This document shows, in pieces, positions 1 through 8,171 of a stretch of DNA of 35,840 bases. Both the position numbers and the translations under genes were made by a program. The notes beneath the pieces were generated by a model. That model did not search any database, was not told where the DNA came from, and saw only the letters and a list, made by a program, of their open reading frames with translations. This stretch comes from an uncultured Bacteroidales bacterium (GTDB lineage Bacteria > Bacteroidota > Bacteroidia > Bacteroidales > Paludibacteraceae), in the NCBI GenBank assembly GCA_902799555.1, contig CADCBB010000018.1, forward strand, positions 1 through 35,840, given 5' to 3'. The stretch's first letter is position 1; every line of letters starts with the position of its first letter.

Positions 1-533
1 GTCTCGTAATCAAAGTTATGATGACTATCCACGTTCTTGATAATATTGTTTCCACCGTTCTTCATCTGACATCCGGTATCCGCCGATCCGTAGATATCGA
101 GGTTCTCAAAGAGATTATAACTGCCTTCGTTATACAGGTTGTTTTTGCCCGAATAACGAAGTGTTAAGTTCTTGATATGCAGATAAGTACAGGTGTTCTT
201 GATCTGCAGACCACGCGTGCCGTACGCTGTGGAACGGAAATCCAAGATGGCTGCATAGGTGCCGCTTCGGTTGATACCTTCGTAACCGGAGATGACGATA
301 CGCTTGGATGCCGTACCGTTGAGGTTTTGCACGGCCGTGTTGCCTAAGTCGTATTGTCCGCTGAAGAGGTATAGCGTATCTCCCGGGAGGCTTAGTTTTT
401 TCAGTCCGTTCGCGAACGAACAGGGATTATTGAACGAGCCATCACCATTACCGGTAGGTGAAGCGTAGTACGTGGCAGCGCTAAGACTGACCGTCAGCAG
501 CATTGCTGCGAGGAGGGTAAGTATCTTTTTCAT
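1..533 (-). CDS. Secreted right-handed beta-helix protein, pectate-lyase-like (C-terminus beyond window)
   Basis: Partial gene: 177 codons are visible and the 3' end lies off the left edge. The translation starts MKKILTLLAAMLLTVSLSA, a clear signal peptide, so the product is exported. The next residues (YYASPTGNGDGSFNNPCSF) and the later alternation of short strands with Asn/Asp turns (LHIKNLTLRYSG, FENLDIYGSADTG, IIKNVDSHHNFD) are typical of parallel beta-helix polysaccharide lyases; the opening resembles PL9-type or DUF1565-type proteins. The start overlaps the stop of the upstream glycosyltransferase as ATGA, so the two are probably translationally coupled. In this context it may modify or degrade a surface or environmental polysaccharide, but substrate and catalytic residues are not visible. 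A non-enzymatic beta-helix surface protein is the alternative. Confidence 0.7.
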   Translation of the reverse strand, partial: MKKILTLLAAMLLTVSLSAATYYASPTGNGDGSFNNPCSFANGLKKLSLPGDTLYLFSGQYDLGNTAVQNLNGTASKRIVISGYEGINRSGTYAAILDFRSTAYGTRGLQIKNTCTYLHIKNLTLRYSGKNNLYNEGSYNLFENLDIYGSADTGCQMKNGGNNIIKNVDSHHNFDYE

Positions 534-1216
534 GCTTTCAAAAAATGAAGTTTCAAACGTATAATTGTGTATAGCAAAATCATTTTACCTTTGCGGTCAG
601 CTTGCGGCACTCGTTTCTTGAGTTCCGCAAAGACGCGTTGTTCCGCTTCGGGGTGGCGTTGGGACGTGGTGCTATGCGGGTTCGCGGTGTAATGATAGCC
701 TCCATAACGAATGCGACGGTATGGCAAATCGCGCATCCATAGATCAACGGACCAGATGACATCTTCATAGATCATGCCTTCCGTAAAACGCAGATTCTCG
801 ATAGCCAAACGACGATAGAGACGCATACAAGGCGATGTGAACTGATAGCGATGACATGGGATCTTTGTGTCATTGTATCCGCTCTGCACGTAATCGACTC
901 CCTCGATAGCTTGGAGTAGGATCTCACACCAATTGGCATCGATCGTATCATCGGCATCCACAAAAGCGATATAGTCTCCTTTGACATAGCTTAAACCCTT
1001 ATTGCGGGCCGCCGATTGACCGGCATGGGATTGAACGTATATTTCGATGCGCGTATCCTGCGCCGCATAGCGTTGGGCCACAGCCAGACTGCCGTCCGTA
1101 CTGCCGTCATCCACGAGGATGATCTGCAGGTCACGTACGGTTTGCCCCAACAAGCTGTCGAGGCATGCAGGCAGGTACTGCTCCGCGTTATAGATAGGTA
1201 CGATAAAACTGATCAT
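530..1216 (-). CDS. Family 2 glycosyltransferase (GT-A fold)
   Basis: A 228-aa protein starting MISFIVPIYNAEQYL, the classic GT2 opening. It carries the nucleotide-binding DDGSTDGS motif near residue 33 and the metal-binding FVDADD (DxD) near residue 86. An earlier in-frame start would add about 44 residues without family character, so ATG at 1216 is preferred; it lies 29 nt inside the preceding GT4 gene. It likely transfers one sugar from a nucleotide sugar to a lipid-linked glycan at the cytoplasmic membrane face. At 228 aa it is short for GT2 enzymes, but the catalytic part is complete. The acceptor and donor cannot be read from sequence. It is the second-to-last visible gene of the polysaccharide part of the minus-strand unit. 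Confidence 0.9.
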   Translation of the reverse strand: MISFIVPIYNAEQYLPACLDSLLGQTVRDLQIILVDDGSTDGSLAVAQRYAAQDTRIEIYVQSHAGQSAARNKGLSYVKGDYIAFVDADDTIDANWCEILLQAIEGVDYVQSGYNDTKIPCHRYQFTSPCMRLYRRLAIENLRFTEGMIYEDVIWSVDLWMRDLPYRRIRYGGYHYTANPHSTTSQRHPEAEQRVFAELKKRVPQADRKGKMILLYTIIRLKLHFLKA

Positions 1217-2285
1217 ACTGGTTATTTCTTGTAAATTCTTCCCGATGTTGCGTAGCCTGACGGGTATAACCGTTCTTCTTCCAAGCCTCGTAATGGGTAA
1301 GGATAAAAGCCTTGATCTTATCGGGATCATCGGTCGCGATGCCGGCATTCGTATAGGCGATGAGTTCCGCCAAAGCGCCTTTGTCGGACGGCACGCATAG
1401 CACGGGTTTCTCGCAGCCCAGCGCCTCGTAGAACTTCGTGGTCAGCATCCCGTGCGTGTTCGGTGCAGTGAGCACCAGCATCATACTGCTCCGACGAATG
1501 GCATCACCTAATTGGGTATGCGGGATCGGGTTGTTTTGCGGCGTATGCATCTCAAGCTCTACGTCCAAGCCCTTGATGGCTTGTCGGACGATCTCCAAGG
1601 CCGGTTGCTGCCATGCAAAGAGGGAGCCGATATACGTGATTTTAAAGGTCTCTGTGCGCACATCCTCCGGATAGAACTGCTTGTCGTCAAAGCCGTTATA
1701 CATCACCTGCACCTTCGGATTAAACTGCTTGATGAACTCCGCGTGCCATGGGGATACCGTAGTGATGGCATTCGCAGCACGGAGCACCTGATTGCGTCGG
1801 CTTACATGGATGGCACGGTAGAGATGACGGAAGGGCATCAGCCATCTGGACTGATGATGGTAATGATAAGTCGCATCTTCGACCTGTTCCTCCAGATCGC
1901 GAATATCGCAGATGAGGGGTACATTCAGCGTTTGGGCAATCCGTTGGGCGGCACCTAAGGGGAAGTCGCTGAAGGCGGAACAGAGGACGGCATCAAATTG
2001 GTGATAGGTAATGGGTAATTGGTGAATGGCTCTCCGTGCAAAGGCCCGGTTATGCCAATTGGTGAGCAGCGTCCAGACGGTTTTGATAAACCACTCGAAC
2101 GAGCCTCCGCGATACATGCGAATGGTTTCGATGGGGTAGGTATGCGCAAAGGGCAAAGGTTCGTTTGCTTCGGTCAGTAGGGTCACGTCAAATCCTTTCT
2201 GCACGAGGTACTCGCACAGATGGCGCACACGCGGAAGATAACCCGGTGCTGCAGGCGGATCAGATACAATTAATAATCTTTTCAT
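1188..2285 (-). CDS. Family 4-like glycosyltransferase (GT-B fold)
   Basis: A 365-aa protein starting MKRLLIVSDPPAAPGYLPRV. The N-terminal half has the GT-B acceptor-domain pattern (VRHLCEYLVQKGFDVTLLTE, then the donor-side YIGSLFAW). The C-terminal half ends in the GT4 signature region KFYEALGCEKPVLCVPSD, with the conserved Glu contacting the nucleotide sugar. ATG at 2285 is chosen over an upstream in-frame start because the family's first beta strand begins there; it overlaps the preceding DUF7033 gene by 26 nt. It probably adds a sugar to the lipid-linked oligosaccharide begun by the WecA-like enzyme of the same unit. Residues around HQLPITYHQF, close to the N-domain middle, are encoded by a 7-nt word array. 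Confidence 0.88.
   Translation of the reverse strand: MKRLLIVSDPPAAPGYLPRVRHLCEYLVQKGFDVTLLTEANEPLPFAHTYPIETIRMYRGGSFEWFIKTVWTLLTNWHNRAFARRAIHQLPITYHQFDAVLCSAFSDFPLGAAQRIAQTLNVPLICDIRDLEEQVEDATYHYHHQSRWLMPFRHLYRAIHVSRRNQVLRAANAITTVSPWHAEFIKQFNPKVQVMYNGFDDKQFYPEDVRTETFKITYIGSLFAWQQPALEIVRQAIKGLDVELEMHTPQNNPIPHTQLGDAIRRSSMMLVLTAPNTHGMLTTKFYEALGCEKPVLCVPSDKGALAELIAYTNAGIATDDPDKIKAFILTHYEAWKKNGYTRQATQHREEFTRNNQYDQFYRTYL
1996..2029. repeat. 7-nt word array inside the GT4 gene
   Basis: Consecutive heptads read on the plus strand ATTGGTG, ATAGGTA, ATGGGTA, ATTGGTG. In the protein it becomes HQLPITYHQF. Confidence 0.65.
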
Positions 2286-3423
2286 ACAAGGACCTATGAT
2301 AGGTCGTGTCGTTGATATTGCTGTTATGCCACAACAAACACAGGTCGCCATGGTGCATGCGCACCTTGTCCATCAATCGTTCGCAGAGGAAATAGGCCTC
2401 ATCTTCGGTCAGATCCATATAGTTCTCTTGGTTGAGCGTGTTATCCATCACCAGCAGCGGATGCAAGGTGAGGGTAGTCAACTTGTACGTATAGGGATTG
2501 ATCCACCGAACGGCACGCGAGGTCTGAAGACGGAATCCGGCGGCATCCGGAAAACCCATCGTGAAATCATCGGTATAGCCGGCCTTGATAAGACGCGTAA
2601 AATGGCTTGTCGAGCCGCGCAGGAAATGGGTACGATGGAGCGTACTGATCGGCTTTTTAGGCAGATCGCCGTAATAACTGCTATGCACGCCTAATTGTCC
2701 GCCATGGTCGAGGATCATCTGCTTCAACTGCTTGAAATCGCGTCCGTGCAGCGAGTACTGCGGGTAGTCGAAACCGGTACCTGCCGTCTGTTTGACGAAA
2801 TAGATCGGCTCGGCGTTCGGCACTTTCGCATCCATCTCCATCAACCACGGGAAAGTGTACAACGGATCGTTGTGGATATCCCGGATAGCGGCCCAGGCCT
2901 GCGCTTTCTCTCCGCGATGCAGTCCGCCGAAGAACCCGCGCAGATGGCGGTACTGCGAGATAGCATCGATATCGTGGGTAAGGTAGATATGTCCAAAACC
3001 GCTTTGCGGTAAAGGTGCGTTCAATAACTTCAGCAACAGCCGCGCATGCTCGTCCAGCATCGGAATATGCATGCGGTTCTTCTCGCCTAAGATGGAGTAC
3101 TCGGCCAGAAAACGGTCATGGTTATCGCGGTTCGTGTTAAAGGTCTCTTCAGCGCGTGAGATGAAGAAGAAAGTATTATACACGATATCCGTGCGGATAA
3201 TGGCTTTGTTTTTTGCAGGTTGTTCTACCTGCACTTTATCCATTTCCGGCAACACGATTCGATTACCCAAGTTACCTTTCGGCACAATAATCACATCGTG
3301 ATCTTCCAAGGCTTTCTCATCCTTGGTGTACGCTACTCGTTTGGCCAATTCGCTGTCTCCGTAACACAGCCAGGTAATGATGTAGTCAACGATTTCGTTT
3401 ACTCCTCGTTTAGAAGCTCCCAT
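2260..3423 (-). CDS. DUF7033 / polysaccharide-deacetylase-like protein
   Basis: A 387-aa protein. The N-terminal about 130 residues match the DUF7033 type that precedes deacetylase-like domains in Bacteroidetes. The C-terminal part begins LTHDIDAISQYRHLRGFFGG, where HDID is the metal/active-site Asp motif of NodB-like carbohydrate esterases. It continues with HGGQLGVHSSYYG (the second motif, histidines) and ends with HHGDLCLLWHNSNIND. It is probably a cytoplasmic or membrane-associated carbohydrate esterase acting on the surface polysaccharide; the substrate is unknown and catalysis is inferred. The gene overlaps the ABC-F stop by 25 nt and is itself overlapped by the GT4 gene. MGASKRG at 3423 is the only plausible early start. 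Confidence 0.82.
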   Translation of the reverse strand: MGASKRGVNEIVDYIITWLCYGDSELAKRVAYTKDEKALEDHDVIIVPKGNLGNRIVLPEMDKVQVEQPAKNKAIIRTDIVYNTFFFISRAEETFNTNRDNHDRFLAEYSILGEKNRMHIPMLDEHARLLLKLLNAPLPQSGFGHIYLTHDIDAISQYRHLRGFFGGLHRGEKAQAWAAIRDIHNDPLYTFPWLMEMDAKVPNAEPIYFVKQTAGTGFDYPQYSLHGRDFKQLKQMILDHGGQLGVHSSYYGDLPKKPISTLHRTHFLRGSTSHFTRLIKAGYTDDFTMGFPDAAGFRLQTSRAVRWINPYTYKLTTLTLHPLLVMDNTLNQENYMDLTEDEAYFLCERLMDKVRMHHGDLCLLWHNSNINDTTYHRSLYEKIINCI

Positions 3424-5177
3424 ACGTATAAATTTTGTTCTATTTGGTGTTTAATAGTTTCGTATTTATGGAAATTTTCCGGTGTCTGGTTTTCCGGAAT
3501 TGCCAGCATATTCTCCATGTCTGCCTGCTCTTGTTCCAATGCCGCGATCTTTGCCTCCACTTCGGCAATCTGTTTTTCTTTCTTGCGTTTTTCCGCTGCG
3601 AGTGCTTTCTGCTGGGCGTAGTCGAGCGCTCCACTAGGAGAACTAGGAACCCTAGGAGAACTCGGAATACTAGTTTTCTCCAATTCCTGGAGGGTGGAGA
3701 TCTTCTTCGTCCGCAGGAAATCGTATATACCGCCTAAGTGCTCTTTGACATGTCCGCCACCGAACTCATAGACTTTCGTCACCAACCCATCCAGAAAATC
3801 ACGGTCGTGACTGACGCAGATAAGCGTGCCGTTGAAGTCCTTGAGGGCGGCTTTGAGCACATCCTTGGACTGCATATCCAGGTGATTCGTCGGCTCATCG
3901 AGTATCAGCAGGTTGCAAGGCTCCAGCAACAGACGAATCATCGCCAGACGACTGCGTTCACCGCCGGACAGCACTTTGACTTTCTTGTCGCTTGCTTCGC
4001 CGCCAAACATAAATGCGCCTAAGATATCGCGTATCTTGGTGCGTATATCGCCTACAGCCACGTAATCAATCGTCTCAAAAACCGTCAGGTTCTCATCCAA
4101 AAGTGCCGCTTGATTCTGGGCAAAATAACCGATCTTGACATTATGTCCGATCTTGAGCGAACCCATATAATCCAACTGCCCCATGATACATTTGACCAGC
4201 GTGGTCTTTCCTTCGCCGTTCTTACCCACAAAAGCCACTTTCTCTCCGCGGCGAATGGTGAATGTCACGTCATGGAACACGGTATGCGTGCCGAAATCCT
4301 TGCGCAAGTCCTCCACGATCAGAGGAAAATCACCGCTTCGAGGTGCCGGCGGGAAACGGAGGTTCAACCGACTTGTATCTTCCAGATCGACCTCAAGTCG
4401 TTCGAGTTTTTCGAGTTGTTTGATTCGACTCTGTACCTGTACCGCTTTGGTCGCTTTGTACCGGAAACGCTCGATGAACTCCTCTGTATCCTGGATCATC
4501 TTCTGTTGGTTCAAATACGCCCGGACTTGTTGTTCGTGCCTTTCCTTACGTAGCTCAACAAAGCGAGAATAATTAACATTGTAATCATATATCCTACCTA
4601 AGGTTATTTCAATCGTTCGTCCGCACACATTATCGATGAAGGCGCGGTCGTGACTGACCATTAGCACCGCACTCGGACTCGTCTTGAGAAAATCTTCCAA
4701 CCATTGGATGGACTCGATATCGAGGTGGTTCGTCGGCTCGTCGAGTAACAGCAAGTCGGGGTGACGTAACAGGATCTTCGCCAACTCGATACGCATTCTC
4801 CATCCTCCGGAGAACTCGCTGCAAGGACGTTCAAAATCCTTGCGTACAAAACCCAACCCGATCACGGTGCGGTCCATCTCCGCCACAAAACGCGCCTCGT
4901 CTTCTCCGTTAAAGATCGTCATCACCTCTTCGCGCAACGTTCGGTCGTCCTGAAAAAGCATCACCTGCGGCAGGTAACCGATCGTCATGTCGGTCTCCCG
5001 GCTGATGCGTCCTGCCGTCGGTTGGTACTCTCCGGCAATGAGACGCAAGAGGGTGGTCTTACCCGCTCCGTTCTTACCCACCAGCGCGATACGCTCCTTC
5101 CTATTGATCAGGAACGAGATATCGTCCAGCACCGGGCGGGACGCAAACTCCATACTCAAGTGATCAATGCTTAGCAT
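3399..5177 (-). CDS. ABC-F family ATPase (ribosome-associated type)
   Basis: A 592-aa protein with two ABC modules and no membrane domain. Walker A motifs are GKNGAGKTTL (near residue 37) and GKNGEGKTTL (near 318). The signatures are FSGGWRMRIELAKILL and LSGGERSRLAMIRLL, and both Walker B ends read LDEPTNHLD. An ABC-F linker (YNVNYSRFVELRKERHEQQ) separates the modules. The C-terminus is a coiled coil (QKALAAEKRKKEKQ...EQEQADM), as in Uup/YheS-type members. ABC-F proteins act on the ribosome E site or on DNA junctions; which subgroup this is cannot be settled by eye. The linker between module 2 and the coiled coil is encoded by a 9-nt word array (IPSSPRVPSSPS). The start overlaps the WecA-like stop by 14 nt. 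Confidence 0.92.
   Translation of the reverse strand: MLSIDHLSMEFASRPVLDDISFLINRKERIALVGKNGAGKTTLLRLIAGEYQPTAGRISRETDMTIGYLPQVMLFQDDRTLREEVMTIFNGEDEARFVAEMDRTVIGLGFVRKDFERPCSEFSGGWRMRIELAKILLRHPDLLLLDEPTNHLDIESIQWLEDFLKTSPSAVLMVSHDRAFIDNVCGRTIEITLGRIYDYNVNYSRFVELRKERHEQQVRAYLNQQKMIQDTEEFIERFRYKATKAVQVQSRIKQLEKLERLEVDLEDTSRLNLRFPPAPRSGDFPLIVEDLRKDFGTHTVFHDVTFTIRRGEKVAFVGKNGEGKTTLVKCIMGQLDYMGSLKIGHNVKIGYFAQNQAALLDENLTVFETIDYVAVGDIRTKIRDILGAFMFGGEASDKKVKVLSGGERSRLAMIRLLLEPCNLLILDEPTNHLDMQSKDVLKAALKDFNGTLICVSHDRDFLDGLVTKVYEFGGGHVKEHLGGIYDFLRTKKISTLQELEKTSIPSSPRVPSSPSGALDYAQQKALAAEKRKKEKQIAEVEAKIAALEQEQADMENMLAIPENQTPENFHKYETIKHQIEQNLYVWELLNEE
3633..3674. repeat. 9-nt word array in the ABC-F linker
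   Basis: Words on the plus strand: ACTAGGAGA, ACTAGGAAC, CCTAGGAGA, ACTCGGAAT, ACTAG. It encodes the Ser/Pro linker IPSSPRVPSSPS between the second ATPase module and the coiled coil. Confidence 0.75.
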
Positions 5178-6249
5178 GCTCTCCGTACAGTTTGCTGTTG
5201 ATTAAACGCCAAAGAATCAGCGTCAACGTGGTTGCTAAGGCAAAATCGGCAATGAGTAATAGCCAGTTATTCCAATTGCGTCCTATAATAGCCAAGCCGA
5301 TAAAGACCACACTCACGCTGAGCAGCACACATGTGGTCTGAATATGATTGAGACCTGTGCGAAGCAGCAGGTGATGGATATGGTTCTTATCCGGTTGGAA
5401 CGGACTGCGATGCTGTTTGATACGCGTCAGACTGACACGAATGGTATCGAAGATCGGTACGGTCAGCACGCAAATCGCAACCGCAGGCGCGGCATCCATA
5501 TGATAGCTCTCCGGGACGAGATGATAAGCATTGATTTCGCAGAACCGGAACACGAAAGCCGTCAGCAGGTACCCCAAGAGCAGACTTCCCGAATCGCCCA
5601 TGAAGATCTTCTCCTTGCGTCCGAACACATTATAGATGAAGAACACCGCCAAGGCACCGATCATACAGATGCCTAAGATGGACCAGCTCTTCTCGCCTAC
5701 CAAACCAAAATAGAAAGCGAAGAAGAAGCAATAGAGGATCCCTAATCCGCTGGCCAGGCCGTCGATGCCGTCGATGAGATTGACCGCATTGATGATCGCA
5801 ATCAAAACGAAAAGCGAGATCAGATAGCTGGGAATGATACCGATCTCTTCGATACCGAAGATACCATGCAGGTGGGTGATACGAATGTCGGCAAAACCGA
5901 TCAAAGCGATACTGGCCAAGGTCTCGCCGAACAACTTGGTGATGGGCGTCAAAACCAGGACATCGTCGATGAAACCGACCGCCATAATGGCGAACAAACC
6001 GATGAGGAAGAACTGGCTCTGACTCATCTGGTCAAACTCAAAAATGAGATAGGTCAGCATGAAGCTGAAGCATATATTCAGGCCGCCGATATTGGGTACT
6101 TCCCCTTCATGGCTCATTCGCTTATTGGGACGAACGACCAGTCCTTTCGCCTTCGCGATACGAATCACGATCGGCATGCCTACCAGCCCCAACGCGAAAC
6201 TGATTAAACCGATCAGGTAACTATGTTGTAAAAAGAAATCTTGTATCAT
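5164..6249 (-). CDS. MraY/WecA/TagO-family undecaprenyl-phosphate sugar-1-phosphate transferase
   Basis: A 361-aa polytopic membrane protein with about ten or eleven hydrophobic segments. Family motifs are FIDDVLVL (the DD pair), NLIDGIDGLASG (Asp-rich catalytic loop), GDSGSLLLGYLL and NHIHHLLLRTG (the HxHH..R cytoplasmic motif). This pattern is that of the WecA/TagO branch rather than MraY, so it most likely moves GlcNAc-1-phosphate (or a related sugar) from a UDP-sugar to undecaprenyl phosphate, starting O-antigen, capsule or wall-polysaccharide synthesis. It starts within ATGA shared with the stop of the upstream dehydratase. Together the dehydratase, this transferase and the two glycosyltransferases form the core of a polysaccharide-initiation cluster. 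Confidence 0.93.
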   Translation of the reverse strand: MIQDFFLQHSYLIGLISFALGLVGMPIVIRIAKAKGLVVRPNKRMSHEGEVPNIGGLNICFSFMLTYLIFEFDQMSQSQFFLIGLFAIMAVGFIDDVLVLTPITKLFGETLASIALIGFADIRITHLHGIFGIEEIGIIPSYLISLFVLIAIINAVNLIDGIDGLASGLGILYCFFFAFYFGLVGEKSWSILGICMIGALAVFFIYNVFGRKEKIFMGDSGSLLLGYLLTAFVFRFCEINAYHLVPESYHMDAAPAVAICVLTVPIFDTIRVSLTRIKQHRSPFQPDKNHIHHLLLRTGLNHIQTTCVLLSVSVVFIGLAIIGRNWNNWLLLIADFALATTLTLILWRLINSKLYGEHAKH

Positions 6250-8171
6250 TGCGGGTCTAACTGTTCGTAAATAGAGTTGTTACTGATATATTCGGGCACT
6301 AACTTTTTCATCAACTTCACCGTCATGAAGGGTTTTGTCTGTTGGCTGGTAGCAATCAGTTGATCGACCTCCGGGCTAACCGTATCAAAATCGAACTCAC
6401 GTACCCGCGCGACCATGATCTTCTCGTTGGCGGTAGGAATCGTGGTCTCTTTCTGATTAAGCAGCTCTTCATACAGTTTCTCACCCGGACGCAGCCCTGT
6501 GAACACAATACGGATATCTTTCTCCGGCGTGTAACCCGCCAAACGAATCATATTGCGTGCCAGATCCAGGATCTTGACCGGTTCGCCCATATCGAAGACG
6601 AAGATCTCGCCGCCTTGACCCAAGGTACTCGCCTCCATCACCAGACAGCACGCCTCGGGGATGGTCATGAAATAGCGAATGATATCGGGGTGCGTCACCG
6701 TGACCGGTCCTCCGGCTGCAATCTGCTTGCGGAAATAGGGGATGACCGATCCGTTCGAACCCAGCACATTGCCGAAACGGGTGGTGATGAACTTGGTGCA
6801 GTGCTCGTCTTTAGCCTGCAGCTTCTTGAAGAGCGACTGCACATAGATCTCCGCGATTCGCTTGCTGGCCCCCATGATATTGGTCGGATTGACCGCCTTA
6901 TCCGTCGAGATCATCACAAATCGCTGCACCTTGTATTTCACCGCCATGTCGGCCATGTTCTTCGTGCCTAACACATTCGCCTGGATGGCTTCATTGGGGA
7001 AACTCTCCATCAAGGGCACATGCTTGTAAGCCGCTGCATGGTACACTACATCGGGACGCATCTCGCTGAAGATCTGCTCGATACGTGTCCGATTACGTAC
7101 ATCCGCAATCACGGGAATGAACCGCGCTTTCGGAAATTGATTTTGCAGATCGAGTACCAGGTCATGCAAAGGCGACTCGGCGATATCCAGCAAGATCGTC
7201 ACCTGCGGCTTATACTGCTGCACCTGACGCACCAACTCACTACCGATACTGCCGGCCGCTCCGCTCACGAGTACCACTTTTTTCTGCAAGATCTGCCGCA
7301 CGTTATCCATGTTGATCGTTATCTGCGGACGTTCCAGCAGGTCTTCAATACGAATGGCATCAATGCGGCCGATTCGTTGGGCATCGATCGCATCCACATT
7401 GTCAAACTGGGTGAAATACGGCGTGGTCAGAATATGAATATTATGATTGATGAAGATCTGCAGATCTTTGGCAGGATTGATGTCCCGCATCTTCAAGGGC
7501 GAGACGATGACATGCTTTACCCCGCGTTTCTCCATCCATTCAAACAACTTCTCATTCAAAGGACGCACACGCAGACCCGCCAACTCATAGCCGTTTCGTT
7601 CTTTTTCGTCCGCGATGAATCCTACCGGTCGATAAGGCGTATTACCCGCCGAACGGAGCATCTTCGCGATCGAGATACCGGCTGTTCGCGTACCATAGAT
7701 CATGACACGCGGCGCACCGTGTTCGTCCAGCAGCACTTCGCTCATGGTCTTGACACCTACGCGTAGCGAGAACAAGAGCACAAAAGCAATCGGCAGATAG
7801 ATGATAATCAAGGTGGTCAGCAGCGGGTGCGCACCCGTGCATAACTGCATGATACCGTTGAAAATCAAGAGGATCGCGGTCGTCGTTACATTCGCCATCA
7901 GGATCTTGATGGTGTCGATGAAAGTGGAGTAACGCAAGATGCCAGCATAGGTGTGGAAAAAACCGAAAGCCAAGGTCTGCATACCCAGCACCAGCAAGAA
8001 CTGGTAGCGTAAAGGCCAGGTCTTGTCGCCTTCTATGAATTGGTACTCAAACGTACCCGTTCCGATCCATGCACAAAGCCAAAATGCGATGGTGCATAGC
8101 AAAATGTCCAATAACAGCACGCCCCAACGAGGCATATAGTCTGTTTGTGCTTTCAATTGAAAAAATTTCAT
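6246..8171 (-). CDS. Membrane-bound nucleotide-sugar 4,6-dehydratase/epimerase, CapD/FlaA1/PglF/WbpM type
   Basis: A 641-aa protein. Residues 1-140 hold about four membrane helices (such as WGVLLLDILLCTIAFWLCAW). A CoA-binding-like Rossmann region (VMIYGTRTAGISIAKML) follows, and a long SDR domain starts near residue 300 with VLVSGAAGSIGSELV (GxxGxxG NAD(P) site). The active-site region reads STDKAVNPTNIMGASKR. The Met in place of the usual SDR Tyr matches the large PglF/WbpM dehydratases. The likely reaction is 4,6-dehydration of UDP-GlcNAc, the first step to deoxyamino sugars. It shares an ATGA overlap with uvrA upstream and with the WecA-like gene downstream. The size equals full-length members of the family. 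Confidence 0.93.
   Translation of the reverse strand: MKFFQLKAQTDYMPRWGVLLLDILLCTIAFWLCAWIGTGTFEYQFIEGDKTWPLRYQFLLVLGMQTLAFGFFHTYAGILRYSTFIDTIKILMANVTTTAILLIFNGIMQLCTGAHPLLTTLIIIYLPIAFVLLFSLRVGVKTMSEVLLDEHGAPRVMIYGTRTAGISIAKMLRSAGNTPYRPVGFIADEKERNGYELAGLRVRPLNEKLFEWMEKRGVKHVIVSPLKMRDINPAKDLQIFINHNIHILTTPYFTQFDNVDAIDAQRIGRIDAIRIEDLLERPQITINMDNVRQILQKKVVLVSGAAGSIGSELVRQVQQYKPQVTILLDIAESPLHDLVLDLQNQFPKARFIPVIADVRNRTRIEQIFSEMRPDVVYHAAAYKHVPLMESFPNEAIQANVLGTKNMADMAVKYKVQRFVMISTDKAVNPTNIMGASKRIAEIYVQSLFKKLQAKDEHCTKFITTRFGNVLGSNGSVIPYFRKQIAAGGPVTVTHPDIIRYFMTIPEACCLVMEASTLGQGGEIFVFDMGEPVKILDLARNMIRLAGYTPEKDIRIVFTGLRPGEKLYEELLNQKETTIPTANEKIMVARVREFDFDTVSPEVDQLIATSQQTKPFMTVKLMKKLVPEYISNNSIYEQLDPQ

Noticed and set aside
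570-600. Plus-strand TACCTTTG-like string inside the GT2 gene
   Set aside because: It lies inside a coding region with no TTG element at 20 nt and no plus-strand gene downstream.
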